DNA from: Pipra filicauda | Taxonomy: Eukaryota > Chordata > Aves > Passeriformes > Pipridae | Direction: 5' to 3' | NCBI RefSeq assembly: GCF_003945595.2 | Contig: NW_024104620.1 | Location: 1 to 64,000 of the forward strand | Length of the DNA stretch: 64,000 nucleotides | Part shown: positions 1 through 13,600 of the stretch, in pieces | Position numbering within the stretch: position 1 is the first letter of the stretch | Layout of the letters: each line of letters starts with the position of its first letter | Made by a program: the position numbers and the translations under genes | Notes under the pieces: model-generated | What the model was told of the DNA's origin: nothing | The model's input: the letters and a program-made list of their open reading frames with translations, nothing else | Databases searched by the model: none

Positions 1-3000
1 ATTGAATTTGCTTTTGGAAAAAAAATATTATAAAAATCTTTCTTCAGAAGCTGTTCAGCTCAACTACAGATAAGCAATAAGGTATAGCACAGCGTCATTC
101 CGAACAGAGAAGCACCAGCTGATTTCAATCACTAACTCCTAGATAAAATACTCAAATAAATGATGTGACAAAGAAGATTGAGAATATTTTGCCTTCTGAT
201 AACAGTATGTCATGCATGGTTACTGAGGGCATTACTAACAGATGCATACACCCAGCGATGAAGATTTGAAGGTTTTCTATATATGATATGCAAGTTTGTC
301 AATTTTTTCATCAAGAAAGTCATTAAAGGCATTTGCTATGGATTTTTGCTGATGATAATATTTTATGACTGTCTTATAAGGCATTTTGAAGGGATTTTGC
401 CAAACTGGTTCTTAACTGTACCTAATCAAATACAAAAAAACTGTGTATCAGTACAGTGATGTCTGCTACCATGTGGTTTTTATTACACAAACCATTTTAA
501 GTCAGACTTATGGAAATTTTTACTGAAAGGAAGAATTCAGGTCCTAGTTTAAGGCTTCTGGATTTGACCTAAAAGTAAGAAGGCACTGCAAGAACTATAC
601 AAATAAGGAAATCTCATCCAGAAACATGTATACTAATAAAGTCAAAAGCCTTCACAGCTGTGTTCATCATAAAAAAAAAAAAAATAAAAAAAAAAACAAA
701 CAGAGTTCAAAGGCATCGCCTAATCATGTTAAATAATTCCTGCACTGTATTACTAGTGGCAAATCTCCACTGGCTGACATTTAAGAGACCTGGATGACCA
801 AGAATGATTAGTCTTAAAATAATGTCTCCAAATGCATTCAGATAAAAGTTTATATCTCTACACTTCTGATCAAAAACTTCAGATGCAATTGGGAATACAT
901 GGCAGAGTAGATTTGCCCTACAAAAACTTACACTAGGAAGCAGTTGCAATCCTTTTGAGCAGAGATTTTGAAAGAGGAAAAACAAAGAGCAAAATATAGG
1001 CAGTAATTGCTAATGTTGGTCCATTTAGACAGTATTATCTTTTATCTGCAGACTGCCTGTAACACTCTCAGTAATGACTTGGTAGGCAAGGCAACAAGCA
1101 GTAGGTATCTTTTCCAACTTGGCTGTTAGTTAAAGAGTATCCCTTCCTACATGCTACATCACTTACATTGTTCATACTTCTGTTGCTATCAAGTGTGTTA
1201 TGCTGCCAAGTGTGCTAAAGAATTCAGCATCTGTTATGTATCTTTTCCTTATTTAGGGTAAACAGTATGTATTTATCAAGAACCCCGTCTCTGTTGATTA
1301 ACCACCCTGTTTCTCCCTTGCTTCTCCATTTGCAATTCTCTTCCATAAAATTTCTGCCTGGACTAAATCTCTGCCTGCACGCACACCATATGGCACAACG
1401 ATATAAATGAGATGAGACTAAGTTAATTGGTTGTATTAGACCCCATGAAACAGATTTTAAGTTCAATGATGAGCATTTTTTCACCTATGCAAAACACAGA
1501 GGTGTCACCCAAGCCATAGAGCAACATACAAGTTATTTGTGTACAGAAAAGAAGAATTCTTCCCTCATGTGTTCCCCTATCAAACCTGCCAATTCCTTTC
1601 ACAAACTGGAGGTGAAAGAACATCAGACTTTATATGCATATTTGCTTTATGAAAATATATTTGTCTCCCTGAAGTGTACACACCGAAGGACAGATGCATC
1701 CATATCTAGAGCTCAAAAGATACACAAAGGTCTTTCCCAAGCAAAGCAATGAAAATCCCGAGTCTCTAGTAATCACATTGCAGTAACTTTACTTGCAAAG
1801 AAATTAGAATCAGGCTGAGAGGGACTGCAAACAAGTGCTTTTCTCTGCTTTTCCTGCTGTTTTTTTCAATTACTTCATCCTGGGATGAAGGGATACACAC
1901 AAGCCCCACAAGCATCACTCAAGCAGTTTTACTATCTGTTAAGTCTACTCCTTGCCAAAATTTGGTTGAGCATTGCCTGTGATGAAATCAGAGGAAAAGG
2001 AAATTTGTCACTTTAATACAGCTTCCCAATCACAGATAACAAGGTATTTCAAAAGAGATGATTCTATAACTATTCAAATAAAAGAGCAAATATGAAGTAC
2101 TTTTCTAGACAAAGAGAAAAAAAATCATAACAAGAACCTTAATATGCAGTAAAAAAATAAGAGAAATACAGTGCTGCTATTGAGCGTGGTTATAAATCAG
2201 ATGCTGGTGTGCTCCCTACTGCTTCCTTGTGGTGTTGCTCATCCCCACCATAATTTATACTTGGGGAAAAAAAAAATCTCAAAAAAAAAAAAACAAAAAA
2301 AACAGTATAACTGACTTCAATGCAAACTCAGAAATTTGAATGATGCTAATTGCAAACAAAATATTTTCCACCAAGGTCACTGAGCAATTTGGAATTCTCA
2401 GAGAGTGTGACCAAATCCACTATATGGGAAAACATCAGTTTCAATGATTTGTTAACTTCTAGCAACTCATACAGTAGGGACAGGAGTCTTGAGTTTTTCT
2501 TTATAGAATACAAAGTATATTAGTTGTACGTTTATTATTTTTTTTAAAATAAAACTTTGCTTGACCTGTCACTATTTCAATTTGCATGATTTTAATTCTC
2601 AAAATTTAAAGATTTCCAGATGGAAACATCTTCACTTTCAAAATATTTCCTAGAGTCCTTTGTACTAAACCTTGCAAAGTAGTTAATCCTTGATATTTTT
2701 GCCTGTCTCCTCACCTTGCCACTATAAGAGGAATCACAAGAGATATGGGTTGCAACTCCAAAGCAAATCAGCTCTACACTAGTGAGTCCCCTGCCCTTGG
2801 CAAGTACAAGCTACCCGTGGCTCCAAGGGCTGTCTCCGGCCCCTGGAAGGGACAGGGGAGCCTCCAGACCCAGTCCAAGAGCCATGAGTCTCCCCAGGGA
2901 TAGTCCTCCCTGAACAGATTGGGGCATTTGTTCCCTTTAAAAGGCAAACAAACTTTTCACTACTGCCTTTCCTGTGTGAAGTGGGTCATTACGTAGCAGG

Positions 3001-3639
3001 GAGCACCCATAGATGCCTCAGAGAAAAGTGGTCTGCTGTTGGATCAGGTTTTTTTCTCAAAAAGAACAAGCAACATAAGACTGCTGGTAGTCCTGCTGCA
3101 AGAAGAGGGGGGGAAAAATTCAAAACAAAAGCAATAAACATAGTTTGCCATGTCAAATCATTACCAAGAGAAAGATTTTGGGGTAAAGTGCTGCCTGAAC
3201 ATGTAAGCTTGGGACTGCAAGGCAAAATAATGTCTCCTTACTGGGGGCAGGGAGAGGCTGTACATGTGCTCCTGGTAAACAGAGTATCACATCAAAGGCA
3301 CACCTGACTCCACCAGCCATTTTTCTGCCTAATGGGAATAACCTGGAGGACCCCAAATACTGCCTAACAGCTTGGATCAAAGAGGACAAAGAAATATTTG
3401 CTATATTTCTGCTGAATTGGAGTTTGCACTACAACAAAGATAAAAGAGTATTTGTTTGTCCTCATTATATGAAGCTTTTTCAACAAAATAATTAACTGTA
3501 GCATAACAGAAAGCTTCACTGGACAAGAATTTTTAAAGCATGTGTTGAAATCTGACTACTGAAAACAAATTTGAAAGGCCATGTAGGAATATGAAAAAAA
3601 AAAAAAAAAGAGATGTGAGGCTTTTTTAGCACTTTATTT
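1..3639. other. AT-rich non-coding DNA, no gene recognised
   Basis: No convincing coding region or RNA gene is visible. The short open frames have no exon-like splice context and no recognisable domain. Poly(A) tracts lie at about 671-696, 2280-2300 and 3595-3609. These could be microsatellites or decayed retroposon tails. At 2097-2120 the minus strand has a strong acceptor-like pyrimidine tract, but no plausible exon with a donor follows it. The block is best read as intron or intergenic sequence. Confidence 0.6.
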
Positions 3640-4015
3640 TTTTAATATTTTCAACCCTCTTAAAAGCATAACCATCAAAGCAAATAAAAGTTTAATAAGT
3701 AAAAAAAACCACATTTTAAATGAAAAACCATGATTAACTTATTAAGATCCATTAAGTGTATAATTACAAGGATTCTATTACATTAAGATACCAATTTCTT
3801 TAAAGCCAGAAATAATACCTGCTGAAACTTTAATTATTTAAATGAGAAGAGAAAAAGGCATGTTATCTTCTTTGACAAAGATTAAAATCAATTTAATTGC
3901 TTCTCTGCTGCATTGACACGATTCTTGCTGTGAGTCAAGCAACCAAAAAGGGAAATTAATACTGCAGCTGTTAATCAAGTGATATTTGTGTGTTCCATCT
4001 TATTATAGCAGTAGC
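3640..4015. promoter_or_regulatory. Candidate conserved non-coding element
   Basis: This block is rich in TAAT/ATTA homeodomain cores, for example TTAATTATTTAAAT near 3829 and TTAATCAAGTGATA near 3972. It also has several SOX/TCF-like ACAAAG sites (about 3875) and lacks simple repeats in its second half. Its mixed but AT-rich composition resembles developmental enhancers of vertebrate gene deserts. This is judged from composition alone. No alignment could be made, so it may be ordinary AT-rich intron. Confidence 0.25.
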
Positions 4016-7000
4016 AAGAATAACTACTACTTTGGAGAGTTTGTCCACACTATATTTCATAGAATTTTTTTTGCTTGAAAGCGTATCTTTACTTAATTTG
4101 AGTTGCAGGCATCTCTAGGTGACATGTAACCTGAGAAAACTGTACATTACATTGTTTGATCCCCTTGTAAAAATTGTTCTGCCAAAAGTAAGGTTTATTT
4201 CAAATTAAATTCACCCTCAGGTGTCTGACTCACTAGTACAAAATCCCTAAATCACACTAAGAAGGGACAGAACTACAGCTGGAGAAGGGGGTTGCCTATG
4301 AATCATATTTTTAAGGAAGAAAGCCAGTCAAAAAATATCAACAATTTCAGTAAAATTAGAACACGCATTTGAAAACACATAACAGCTGAGCACACAGCAC
4401 AACCCATGGCTTCTATCCACTGATTTAAAATGTTTACCCTTGCAGTGCCTTTGTTAAACCTCTGCACCAAGTGAATATTCAGCAACATCTACAGTCAACA
4501 AATTAATGTATCTGATTGTAAGAAAAATGGTATTGCGAGATATTTATGAGTTCTGAAATACAAACCCGTGTGGTGCCTCATCATCTCTTATCAGCCCTTG
4601 TTAACTATACAGATGATGAGAAGCACCAGAATAACTGAGGTTGTCAAAACTAATAGATCTCAGAGGCTCAGTACCAGCACAGTTAGTTCCATCTACAGTC
4701 CATTTTTGAGAAGTTTTAACTCCTTCACATCTCTTCATTGAGCGGGAATCAATTCCATTACCCAGGCTGTTATTTACTGTTCACAACACCAGGCACTACC
4801 CGAGATGTTTCAGGATGAGGAGGAAGCACTTTTTGGGAAGAACTAGTGTTAAGTGACAGACAAATACAAACTAGTTCAATTTAAACAAGATCTGAAGTAC
4901 TGTCTGAATCTTACTTGACATTCTAGGATCTGGAAACAGCAAAATAAAGGTAAAATCTTTGGAGAAGGGCCTTTCTTAGGACGGTTTGCGCATATTTACT
5001 AAGAATAGAATTGCTTGTAATGTTATTTCTTCACTTAATGCACTAGCAAGCATTAAATAAGCATTAAATTACTAGGTACAGAGTCAAATGAGAGTTTTCA
5101 AACTGCAAATCTAGTTTGAGTTGGGTTTATTGCAAAGACTCAGCAAGCACAAGGAGGTGACTCTTTTCCTTCTAAATTACTTAATCAGTTTCATTTTAAT
5201 CCAGTGCTCCAAACTAGGTATCCGGTCACCTCACAGCCCCTTGTGTGGCTGCAGGACGTGTAGGAGCAGCAGAGCAAGGTGCAAGGCACTGGGCACTGAT
5301 GGCTGCAGGAGATGCTGCAACACAGACAAGGCTGGCATGCTGTGGAGCAGCGAAGTGGGGCCTTGGAGAAGAAATCAAGAAATTCAAGCCGGGGAATTCA
5401 GCAGAGAAAGAAAGCCAAGGAATCCAACAGCAGCATCCTGGCCAGGTTTGTAATCTGATAAGCAGGGCACTGCCTACATTAGATCAGACTCAAGAGTGGG
5501 AGGCTAGTGACACCAAGAAGGACAGAACATGAGCAAGAGTCACCATAACCATGCGGAGGGAAATAAATCCGTCATGGAGATGAGACAGCAATAACAGCAA
5601 GCTCTCACTGGGCCTGGCAATCACAGGCAGTTTCTGCACATGCTCACACACACCCGCAGGCTCAGAAGGAAGACTCGGCTGAACACAGCACCACCAGGGG
5701 CTCAGAACAAGCCACAGCATCAGCGTAAAAGTTTTTGCTCGTCTGACAGAGCAAACAAATATATCCAATAGTCATCACGTCCTCTGGGGTGTGCAGCAGA
5801 ACAAAAAAAAAAGCAAAGAGAGTTAGAGAAGGAGATTGGACTCATTCTATCAATCTTATTTTCTACAAAGTGTGACACAGCAAGCTTCACTTGCTTTGAT
5901 GCCTGTCAGAGGGTCTTTGTCACCAAGAGACAGTCTGTCCATTTTCTAGCTGAAAGTGCGATTGACTTTAGCGGTTGCTTCTCTTAAGAGTCCTAAATGT
6001 AATCCTATGTATCTCTAGGAATAAACACAAGTGTTCCATCTTGTTCGACAAGGATAACGTTATGTTGCCTCTCTTCTTTCACTCACATCTTGTCCATCCT
6101 ACCTCAAGCTGTAGGATGCCACAGGAATTAAAGAGTTCTTGGCACACGCTGTGAAAGCCATACGTGTTTGGCAGCAACTTTTTTCCATCTACATGGTTAC
6201 ACCCCAGTCAGCCAGGCTACCGTTGCCATTTATATTGATCAGTTGTGAAGGGGGGGGCGTCCAGCCACCTTACTAGATTGAGCAATTGACTAGAAATGAA
6301 AGAAAAAAAGAATGAAAAAAAAAAAACTAAGAAAACAGCCGAGACCCACAAAGATTTATGTAACTCAATAACATCCTTCGTCATGAAACATTAAAGCAAA
6401 GTGCTCAGAGTTGTTGGGTGCACGCAATTCAGCACTTCCCTGCCAGTCTGGCACTCACTTTTGGAAGTGCTACATTGCCAGAAGCTGTGCACCACTCTCC
6501 CCATGGCACCAGGACACAGCTCTGCAGAAGCAGAGGAGGGATGCAAAAGCGAAGGATCCTTACAGGGCAGGGAAATCTGGTGGGAGGGAGAGAACAGAAC
6601 AAAAGCCTCCTGCTTTAAGGATACCCATTCGAATCTGTCACTGGAGAATAACATCTAAGCATCTCGGTGCACCTTCAGCAGCTTCACAAAATGGGCTTGA
6701 AACTGTGATCCAGTTCACAACACTGCCTTCCCAAAAAGCTGTCCCTGTGGATCCCAGAGAGCAATGCATTTGGAGTACCCAAGCTTCCCTTCAACAGCTG
6801 TAACACCAGCTCACAGCCAAGAGACACAACAGAAGCAGGACTGAATGATGCTGGGGCCCAGCCAACACTACCCACAAGTCACAGACCCCTTGGAAATGCT
6901 TAGTACTTCACACTGCTTAGGTCCAACACAGACCCAAATGCATCTAAAGAGTCTGGAGAGAGAGAGACAGATGAGAAAAATATGTCTATCGTTTCAAGAG

Positions 7001-7499
7001 AGGGCAATACTCCTCTTTTAGAGGAACCTGACAAGCAAAACCAGCTTTTTGTTATTGATTTCAAATAAAAGAAAGAACAAAGTTAGTTCGGGCCTTTCTC
7101 TTGAATATAAAAATGTTTCTAACTTGTATTCTACAAATTATTGTGGAAACTCTTCCAACAGCCATCTTTCTTTTCCAAGTACTTCACTTACAGAAATGAA
7201 AAATTAACATAGCTCGTCATTACTAAATATTAGCCTTAAACCCTCCCACTTCTCTCAACAACACCAGTTCCAATCAAATTTTTTACTTCTTTCCTCTCTT
7301 TGTAGAGATGGAGAGAAATGTTCTCTAACCACTCAGCATGGTGCCAAGCTGAACATTTGCAACAACTGCAAAATACCACAGCCTAAATCCCACTCCTGCT
7401 AAAAATCGTGGTATTTACAGTAGGGGCATGGTTATAAAACCAAGCAAAACCTGATTTGATTTTTCTTGCAAGCATAATTTAATTGAAGAAAAATGGGTC
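4016..7499. other. Non-coding DNA, no gene recognised
   Basis: A moderately GC-rich stretch (about 5220-5520) carries two overlapping plus-strand open frames of roughly 100 residues with no recognisable domain. The overlapping plus-strand frames at 6400-6800 are likewise compositionally random. An A-rich tract at about 6300-6330 reads on the minus strand as a very long pyrimidine tract ending in CTAG, but only a tiny putative exon would follow. I support no gene here. Confidence 0.55.
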
Positions 7500-7511
7500 A
7501 CAATCCAAGAA

Positions 7512-7620
7512 GATTTTTAGATTATTAGATAATTCTAATTATTATTTTATATTAGATTTTATTTTAAATACAATAAAATTTATAAATATACATTTTAGAT
7601 TATTAGATAATAATTATTAC
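7512..7620. repeat. AT-rich block with 19-bp direct repeat
   Basis: The 19-mer TTTTAGATTATTAGATAAT occurs identically at 7515-7533 and 7593-7611, 78 bp apart. The DNA between is almost pure A/T. This looks like a degraded AT-rich tandem repeat or a local segmental duplication of about 78 bp. Confidence 0.6.
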
Positions 7621-7625
7621 TATAA

Positions 7626-10600
7626 CATTAGAGAGTGCATGAGTCTTCTGGTATTGAAAGAGCCTGATTTGTGATGGCAAGTATTTGAGAGAACTCCTGG
7701 TTCTGTTGAGCTCAGAATGGAGTCACATTTCCTTGTAAGGCTGCACAGAACATCAAGGATCCATGGGAAACAGTTGCTTTTTCTGGATACTACCAGCCTG
7801 AACAAAAACAGAGATAAAGCACATTTCATAACCAATATTTTGGCCTCAACATTCTTTTTCTCAGCCAACAGCATTTCATAAATTTAGAAATGGTATGTTC
7901 AAAACAGGTTTCTGGTCCCTTACAGTCTGTCAGAAAGCAAAAGGACATTAGAAGCTTATCAGGTTTCTAGCATCTGAAGTTTTCTTCAGTCATGCATTCA
8001 TCTTCCTTTCCCCATGACTTCCTTCAACACTGATAATTTGCAACTAGGCTAGCAGAAACAGGAGGGAGGGAGAGAGGGAGAGAAAGGTGTCTCCACATCT
8101 TTCAACATCAGTAGCTTTTATACTCTGACAGTACGGAAATATAACTAATAGCTTAGCATACATCATTCTTGATGAATACTCATCATCAGGGACACAAGAA
8201 AAACACAGAGGGGAAGGTATGAAGATTAGTAGTACAGCTTAGGGATTGGGAGCTGGGAAGCCCCACACACTTTAGATGCCTGACAAGATTCTGCACTAGT
8301 GGTTCTACAAGGATGTTTGCCATGATTAATTCATGCTTTACTGCTATATCACTGACATCTGCACCAAGTTAATCTCTCTGCCTCAATTTTAACTTCTGCA
8401 AATTATAGATTACAGTTACCTACAAATGATGGGCTAGGGATCAGTTAATATTTTAAAGGGACCTAAGGCTTGAAAAGGCACAGAATTGTCACTAACTATT
8501 GAGGATGAAAAAAACCATTTTGTACAATATCCATGAATGTGTAATTCAATACTGTATTAAAAAAAATGTACCCTGGTTTGTACGTGAGACATGCTGAAAT
8601 AAAAGAAAAGAAAAAACTGAAGCTTCTAAAGATAAGTAGCAATTGTGGAAAAAAGTGTACAGCAAGCTCAGAGCCCTATAAATGCTCTGGATTTATGAAA
8701 AGACCTATTATAATATTATTCTAACCCTTAGATATGGCTCCATATACAGGTTCCACCCGGGAGGTTAAGGGTGAATTTACAACACATTTACTACTCTACA
8801 GTAACTACCCATATGTAAGCATTTACTGTCCGGTAAATGCAAGGCAGCTCATAACACATTCATGGTTCAGTTCATGTAAATTCAACTATATCTGAATCTC
8901 AGAACACTATTATTAAAAACACATGTATCTGAGGTGATAACAACAGCAGGTCCTGTATGACACCAGCAAACAAAACCTGAAATTAAATTCAATACAACAT
9001 AATGTAAGCCAATGCAAGATTATGTGAAAATGGCCTTACTGCAGGTCTATGCACTGAACAGGCATTTAAATCTTATTATAGTCAATTATATTGCACTATT
9101 TGGGCACATTTCTGGATAGCTATAAAGAAACATTATGCCTAGTACTGTTAATTCCCCACACGTAGCAGATGGTTTCACCATAGCGAAAATGTGTGTTTCA
9201 AAATCAGACCCTATGTAGGGAAGGTAATGATGGAAACTGTGGCATCACATTTCAAAGATACAGAGCTCAGATGCTTAAAAAAAGAAAAAAAATCTAAATG
9301 CAACACAGGCAGAGAATATCACAGTGATTTACTGAAACTTCTGCAACAAGTAGGGGAGCCAGAAGTGAGATGCTGATGCTTTCTTTACCTTTGTCATACA
9401 TACAGCACAGCTAAGACATGGGGATCCAAACAACTAGAAGTTATTTTATGTGCCTGGGGTACTAGAAAAGTAGAACTACCAGCTCTAGTCCTAAAGGAAA
9501 ACTCAGCAAGCATGACAAACAGCAATGTCACATCCACAATCTAGTGAAAGCAACAAATACCTTTCTGAATACCTCAGGCAGCAGAGCCACATCAAATTCT
9601 GGCTCCACTGGACCCCACTGCAAAAACACTTCATGTTGGAGGAGACAGGGCAAAATTATTTCCAAGAAATTTCCCCACAGGGAAAGAATTTGCCAGCTAT
9701 TTGTTAGAAAATAAAGACAGTAAAAATATGCACTCAAGGGAAATTAGACCATTTCTGTCACTAACTCCCTGCAAGAGCGAGATTGCTTTACTTGATGCAG
9801 ACTTGCATTTTGGCTCACAAGCATCCTTGCGAGTTTGTCCCACCCTCCCCTGAATGCAGCCCTTCCTTGGGGCCTGCAAGCAATCAGCAGAGGCAGTTGC
9901 CTTTTACAGATCATGAGCTGAAGAGCAAAGAAAGATGTTTTAGTGTCCCTTTATCCTATAAACCTTTAGGTAGATAAATGGGCTTGGCAAACTTCTCACC
10001 AGCTCCTGTGAATTTATGCTTTTTTGAGACCAGTGTGAGTGAGGACAACCAGGTCCAGCATTTTATGTTTGATATCCAAAGTTCAAAAGGAATTAAATGA
10101 GCATGAGGTTGCTGGGCAGGGTGGGGCACTTTTCCCTCGGGTACCTTCAAAGAGACTGGTAAAAGACTGCATTGTTTATTCCAACCCTGACTCCTGGCCC
10201 AGAGGAAGCCCTTTCATACAGAGTCATCCCCGTACCATCCCAGCAGGGAGCAGTTCTGTATGGCGGTTGGGTCTGGTTTCCAAAGTGTGGCTGAGCTGAA
10301 AGAGGAGCCAGGACCTTCATATGAAGTCAGAGGCAGGTTACAAGTGCTCAGTGCTGCCCATGAGCTCTGTGTGCAGCACTCGGTGCCAGCAACAGTTCAA
10401 ACAGGGAGGTTATTACCTGCAGAAGCTTAATAAATTTTTGCTGTGATTAGATCCACATGGGACCTGTTTGAGACTTAATATTTCTGTATTCCCTATTCCG
10501 ATGTAACTGAGACAAAGAGACAAGATTCACTAGGATCAACTCCCTGCTCTGCCAACTGGGGCACATCCTGTATCAGTTCCTTCAGTTTCCTACAGACCAG

Positions 10601-13600
10601 GGTAGCAGTCTCTTCCTCAGACCAGAAACCACACTGAAGGCATGTCAAAGCTTTTTTGGAAAAAGTTTTTCATGGAAAATTCCACATTCCTCAAGAAAGT
10701 TTCAAAAAATTGCCACTTTCTGACATTTGTTTTATTATTGAAAAATTTCCAACCAGTTCTGTGAATATAACATTACGTCTGCTGCACAAAAATAAACGCT
10801 TACAGAAAGCTAGATAATATAAATTTGGAAAACTGTTAATTACAGTTAAACATATGAAACATATGTCTGTTTCTGATGTATATTAAAATATAGTTAAATA
10901 TAGCAGCTTGTTTTCCATCAGTACAGCTATGTAATAGCTCATGAAAAATGAGATGTGAGAGGGCAACATCTTGAGACAGCACATTACTATTTACTCTGGT
11001 CACTTTACTGGTGTCCTATGTATGTCATATGTACTGAAGACAAAACATCACTGCTTTTCAGGGACCTTCAACACATAAAACACAAGTATCAATTCTGCCA
11101 TCTTCATCATAGGCAGCAAATCCTGAATCAAAGGTATTTTCTCTTAGAGCTGCCATGGCTCAACCATGAGAAAGCCCCCAAAGTCTTTGGTAGCAACTTA
11201 TGGCAGGATTTCATTATACATACAGCATCTATTACACCTTGGAAGGGTTGTTTAGTGTCTACAGAGTCTACTACTGGTACTTCACCAGAAGTTATAGATA
11301 CTTTCCTTCAAAATTAAGGTAGGGAAATAAGTATATAATACAAATAAAGCAGTTAGTATCAGTTTTAAAGTGGAGGACATGAGGCATTCACAGAAATAGA
11401 CCAACAACTTTTTCCTGTAAGTGTCATTCTTTGCTGGGCAGTAGCCAAACTCCTCATGCAGATGGGGAGAAGACAACAGATTGTCTCTGCTTTACTCTGG
11501 AGTCTGTTCCCACAAGCAGACCGGCCAACTGCACCATTAGCTTTGCCACAAGCAGGGAGCAGGTTTGTCTGGAGTCAGCCACCACAAGACCCTGCAAGCA
11601 GATGTCTGGCTACTTCATTACAGATTACCCTAGCCAGGCTGAATGCAGCCCAGGCAAAGGCACATTTTACACTGGTGACCAAATGTATTGGATGCACTCA
11701 CTAGAGCACAGCTGCCAGCAGGAATCAAGCCCAGGACTTTCAGTTACAGTAGTATAAGTTACTACCTCCAAATCCAAAGAAAAAACCCACAAACAACAAC
11801 AAAAACCCACCAAAACATCAACTAAAAAATCCCCCACACAACCCACAGATATGCCTGATCTGATATCCAGCAAAACAAAAATTACTACACTGAAAAGTAA
11901 CACCAGAATAGGGACCCTAAAGCCTTTCATTCTGATCACATTTGCTCACTAACCTGAGAATCTCATTGATATCCTCCAAGATAGAGTTTGCCCATTCCCT
12001 GTAAAATGCTTAGTTAAAATTTAGAAGCAATCAATAAGCCTTCCAAAACAGATATTTTCTGCATGTGCCAAGAGTTTCTGAAATCATTTTTATATTAGGG
12101 TTTCCTCCTCCCCCTACCCAGAGGCTAAGTCCTCATTACACTAAAAGGAGTTAAGGAAAGCTGAAAGTGTTCATAACTTGAGGTAGGCTGTTTCTATCAT
12201 AATAATGACTTTCCTTCATTTATGCGTTACAAAACTGGTCATATACCTAGAACAGATACACATACAAGAAAATCAAATGCTATAAATTGAATTTGACATT
12301 CCTAACTAGTAGCTACTGAATTTCTTTGATTATACTACAGAGAAAAGTTGAAAATAGCAGTTGAAAAGTATTTGTTCCTATAAAAAGAATTAAAATTTAA
12401 TATTGCAGAAGAAAACCTCATGAAGTTTTATCACATTTTGTCCTTGCTGAATAGTTTTGGCTTCAGCAGCTGCTGCATGAAATGTAACTGTCACTACAGT
12501 GAATAAATAAGTAAGCAGTGCTATAATGCAGCTGCCCCCAGTAATAGCATTAGTATAAAGCCTTTAGTGGTAACCACAGACCAAACCAGAAATGCACTCT
12601 GACTTCATAAAGATGTACTTTCATGTCATTGAACATCCTAGACAGTAGATCATAAAGCTTATGTACCGGAGCTTATCACTGATTACTCTTCCTTCTTCAG
12701 AGGATTCAGAAAAGAGAAGTGCCTTGTTCACTGCGTATTTTGGCTTCCTCCCTGTAAGAGATTTCTAACAAAAACCATAACTTGTTCAGGTCCTTTTCCC
12801 CTCTGGCACATTTCTCCAGTACTAAAGAGTTCCTCTCATCTCTCCCCACAGCCAGTGCTGCCTCAAACCCTCTTTCTCCTTTCACATGTTGTAACATAAC
12901 CCTCATGTACTGCAAGTAAAACATCAACTCCCTTGTCTATGCTGGTCTGCAGATTTCACCAGAGTACTGATTTCAGGGGGAAAAACATCCTGTTCATTTT
13001 ACTAGGAAACTCCAAGAGCAACAGACCTACACAGATGGACAACAGTGTAATAAACAGATACCTGGCAGCATGAAAAGAACACCAGTTTCTGAAAAACTAT
13101 TTTTATTACACTTTTAAGTTTTAATAGCTTGTACTTCTTTTAATTCTTTTTTTCATTCTCCTGTAGAATCTCAGTTAAAAATAATCACAGTTACATACAA
13201 TCACAACTCTTCAAGCCAAGTGATTTCCTTAGTAGACAAGCCCTTTTCAAAGACAAGAAAGATGATTCTTTTATAAAGTCACCCTTGGAGAGCTTGCCCA
13301 GATAGAGATGAAAACATTAACAAGGTTCTGCATTCTAGAGAAAAATAATATTTGAAAGGAAAAAAAAAAAATCAGACAAGCAAGAGCCAAGTGGGAAGTC
13401 TTGCTATCTACCCATTGAGCACTTCTGAAAACAAATCAATTTAGTCATCTGCAAGCTTGGCCATAAGCTCCCTGCAGGAATTACAGCTCACGCATACACA
13501 AACCCCAAAGAGTTTTGTTCAAAGTTTAATCATGTGGCAGAAAAATATCATCCATTTATTATATATGCCTGCTCATGAGATAACATCACATTTTTGAAAA

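Noticed and set aside
6296..6335. Very long minus-strand pyrimidine tract ending in TAG
   Set aside because: Only a 16-21 nt exon could follow before a donor-like GT; most simply a low-complexity purine run.
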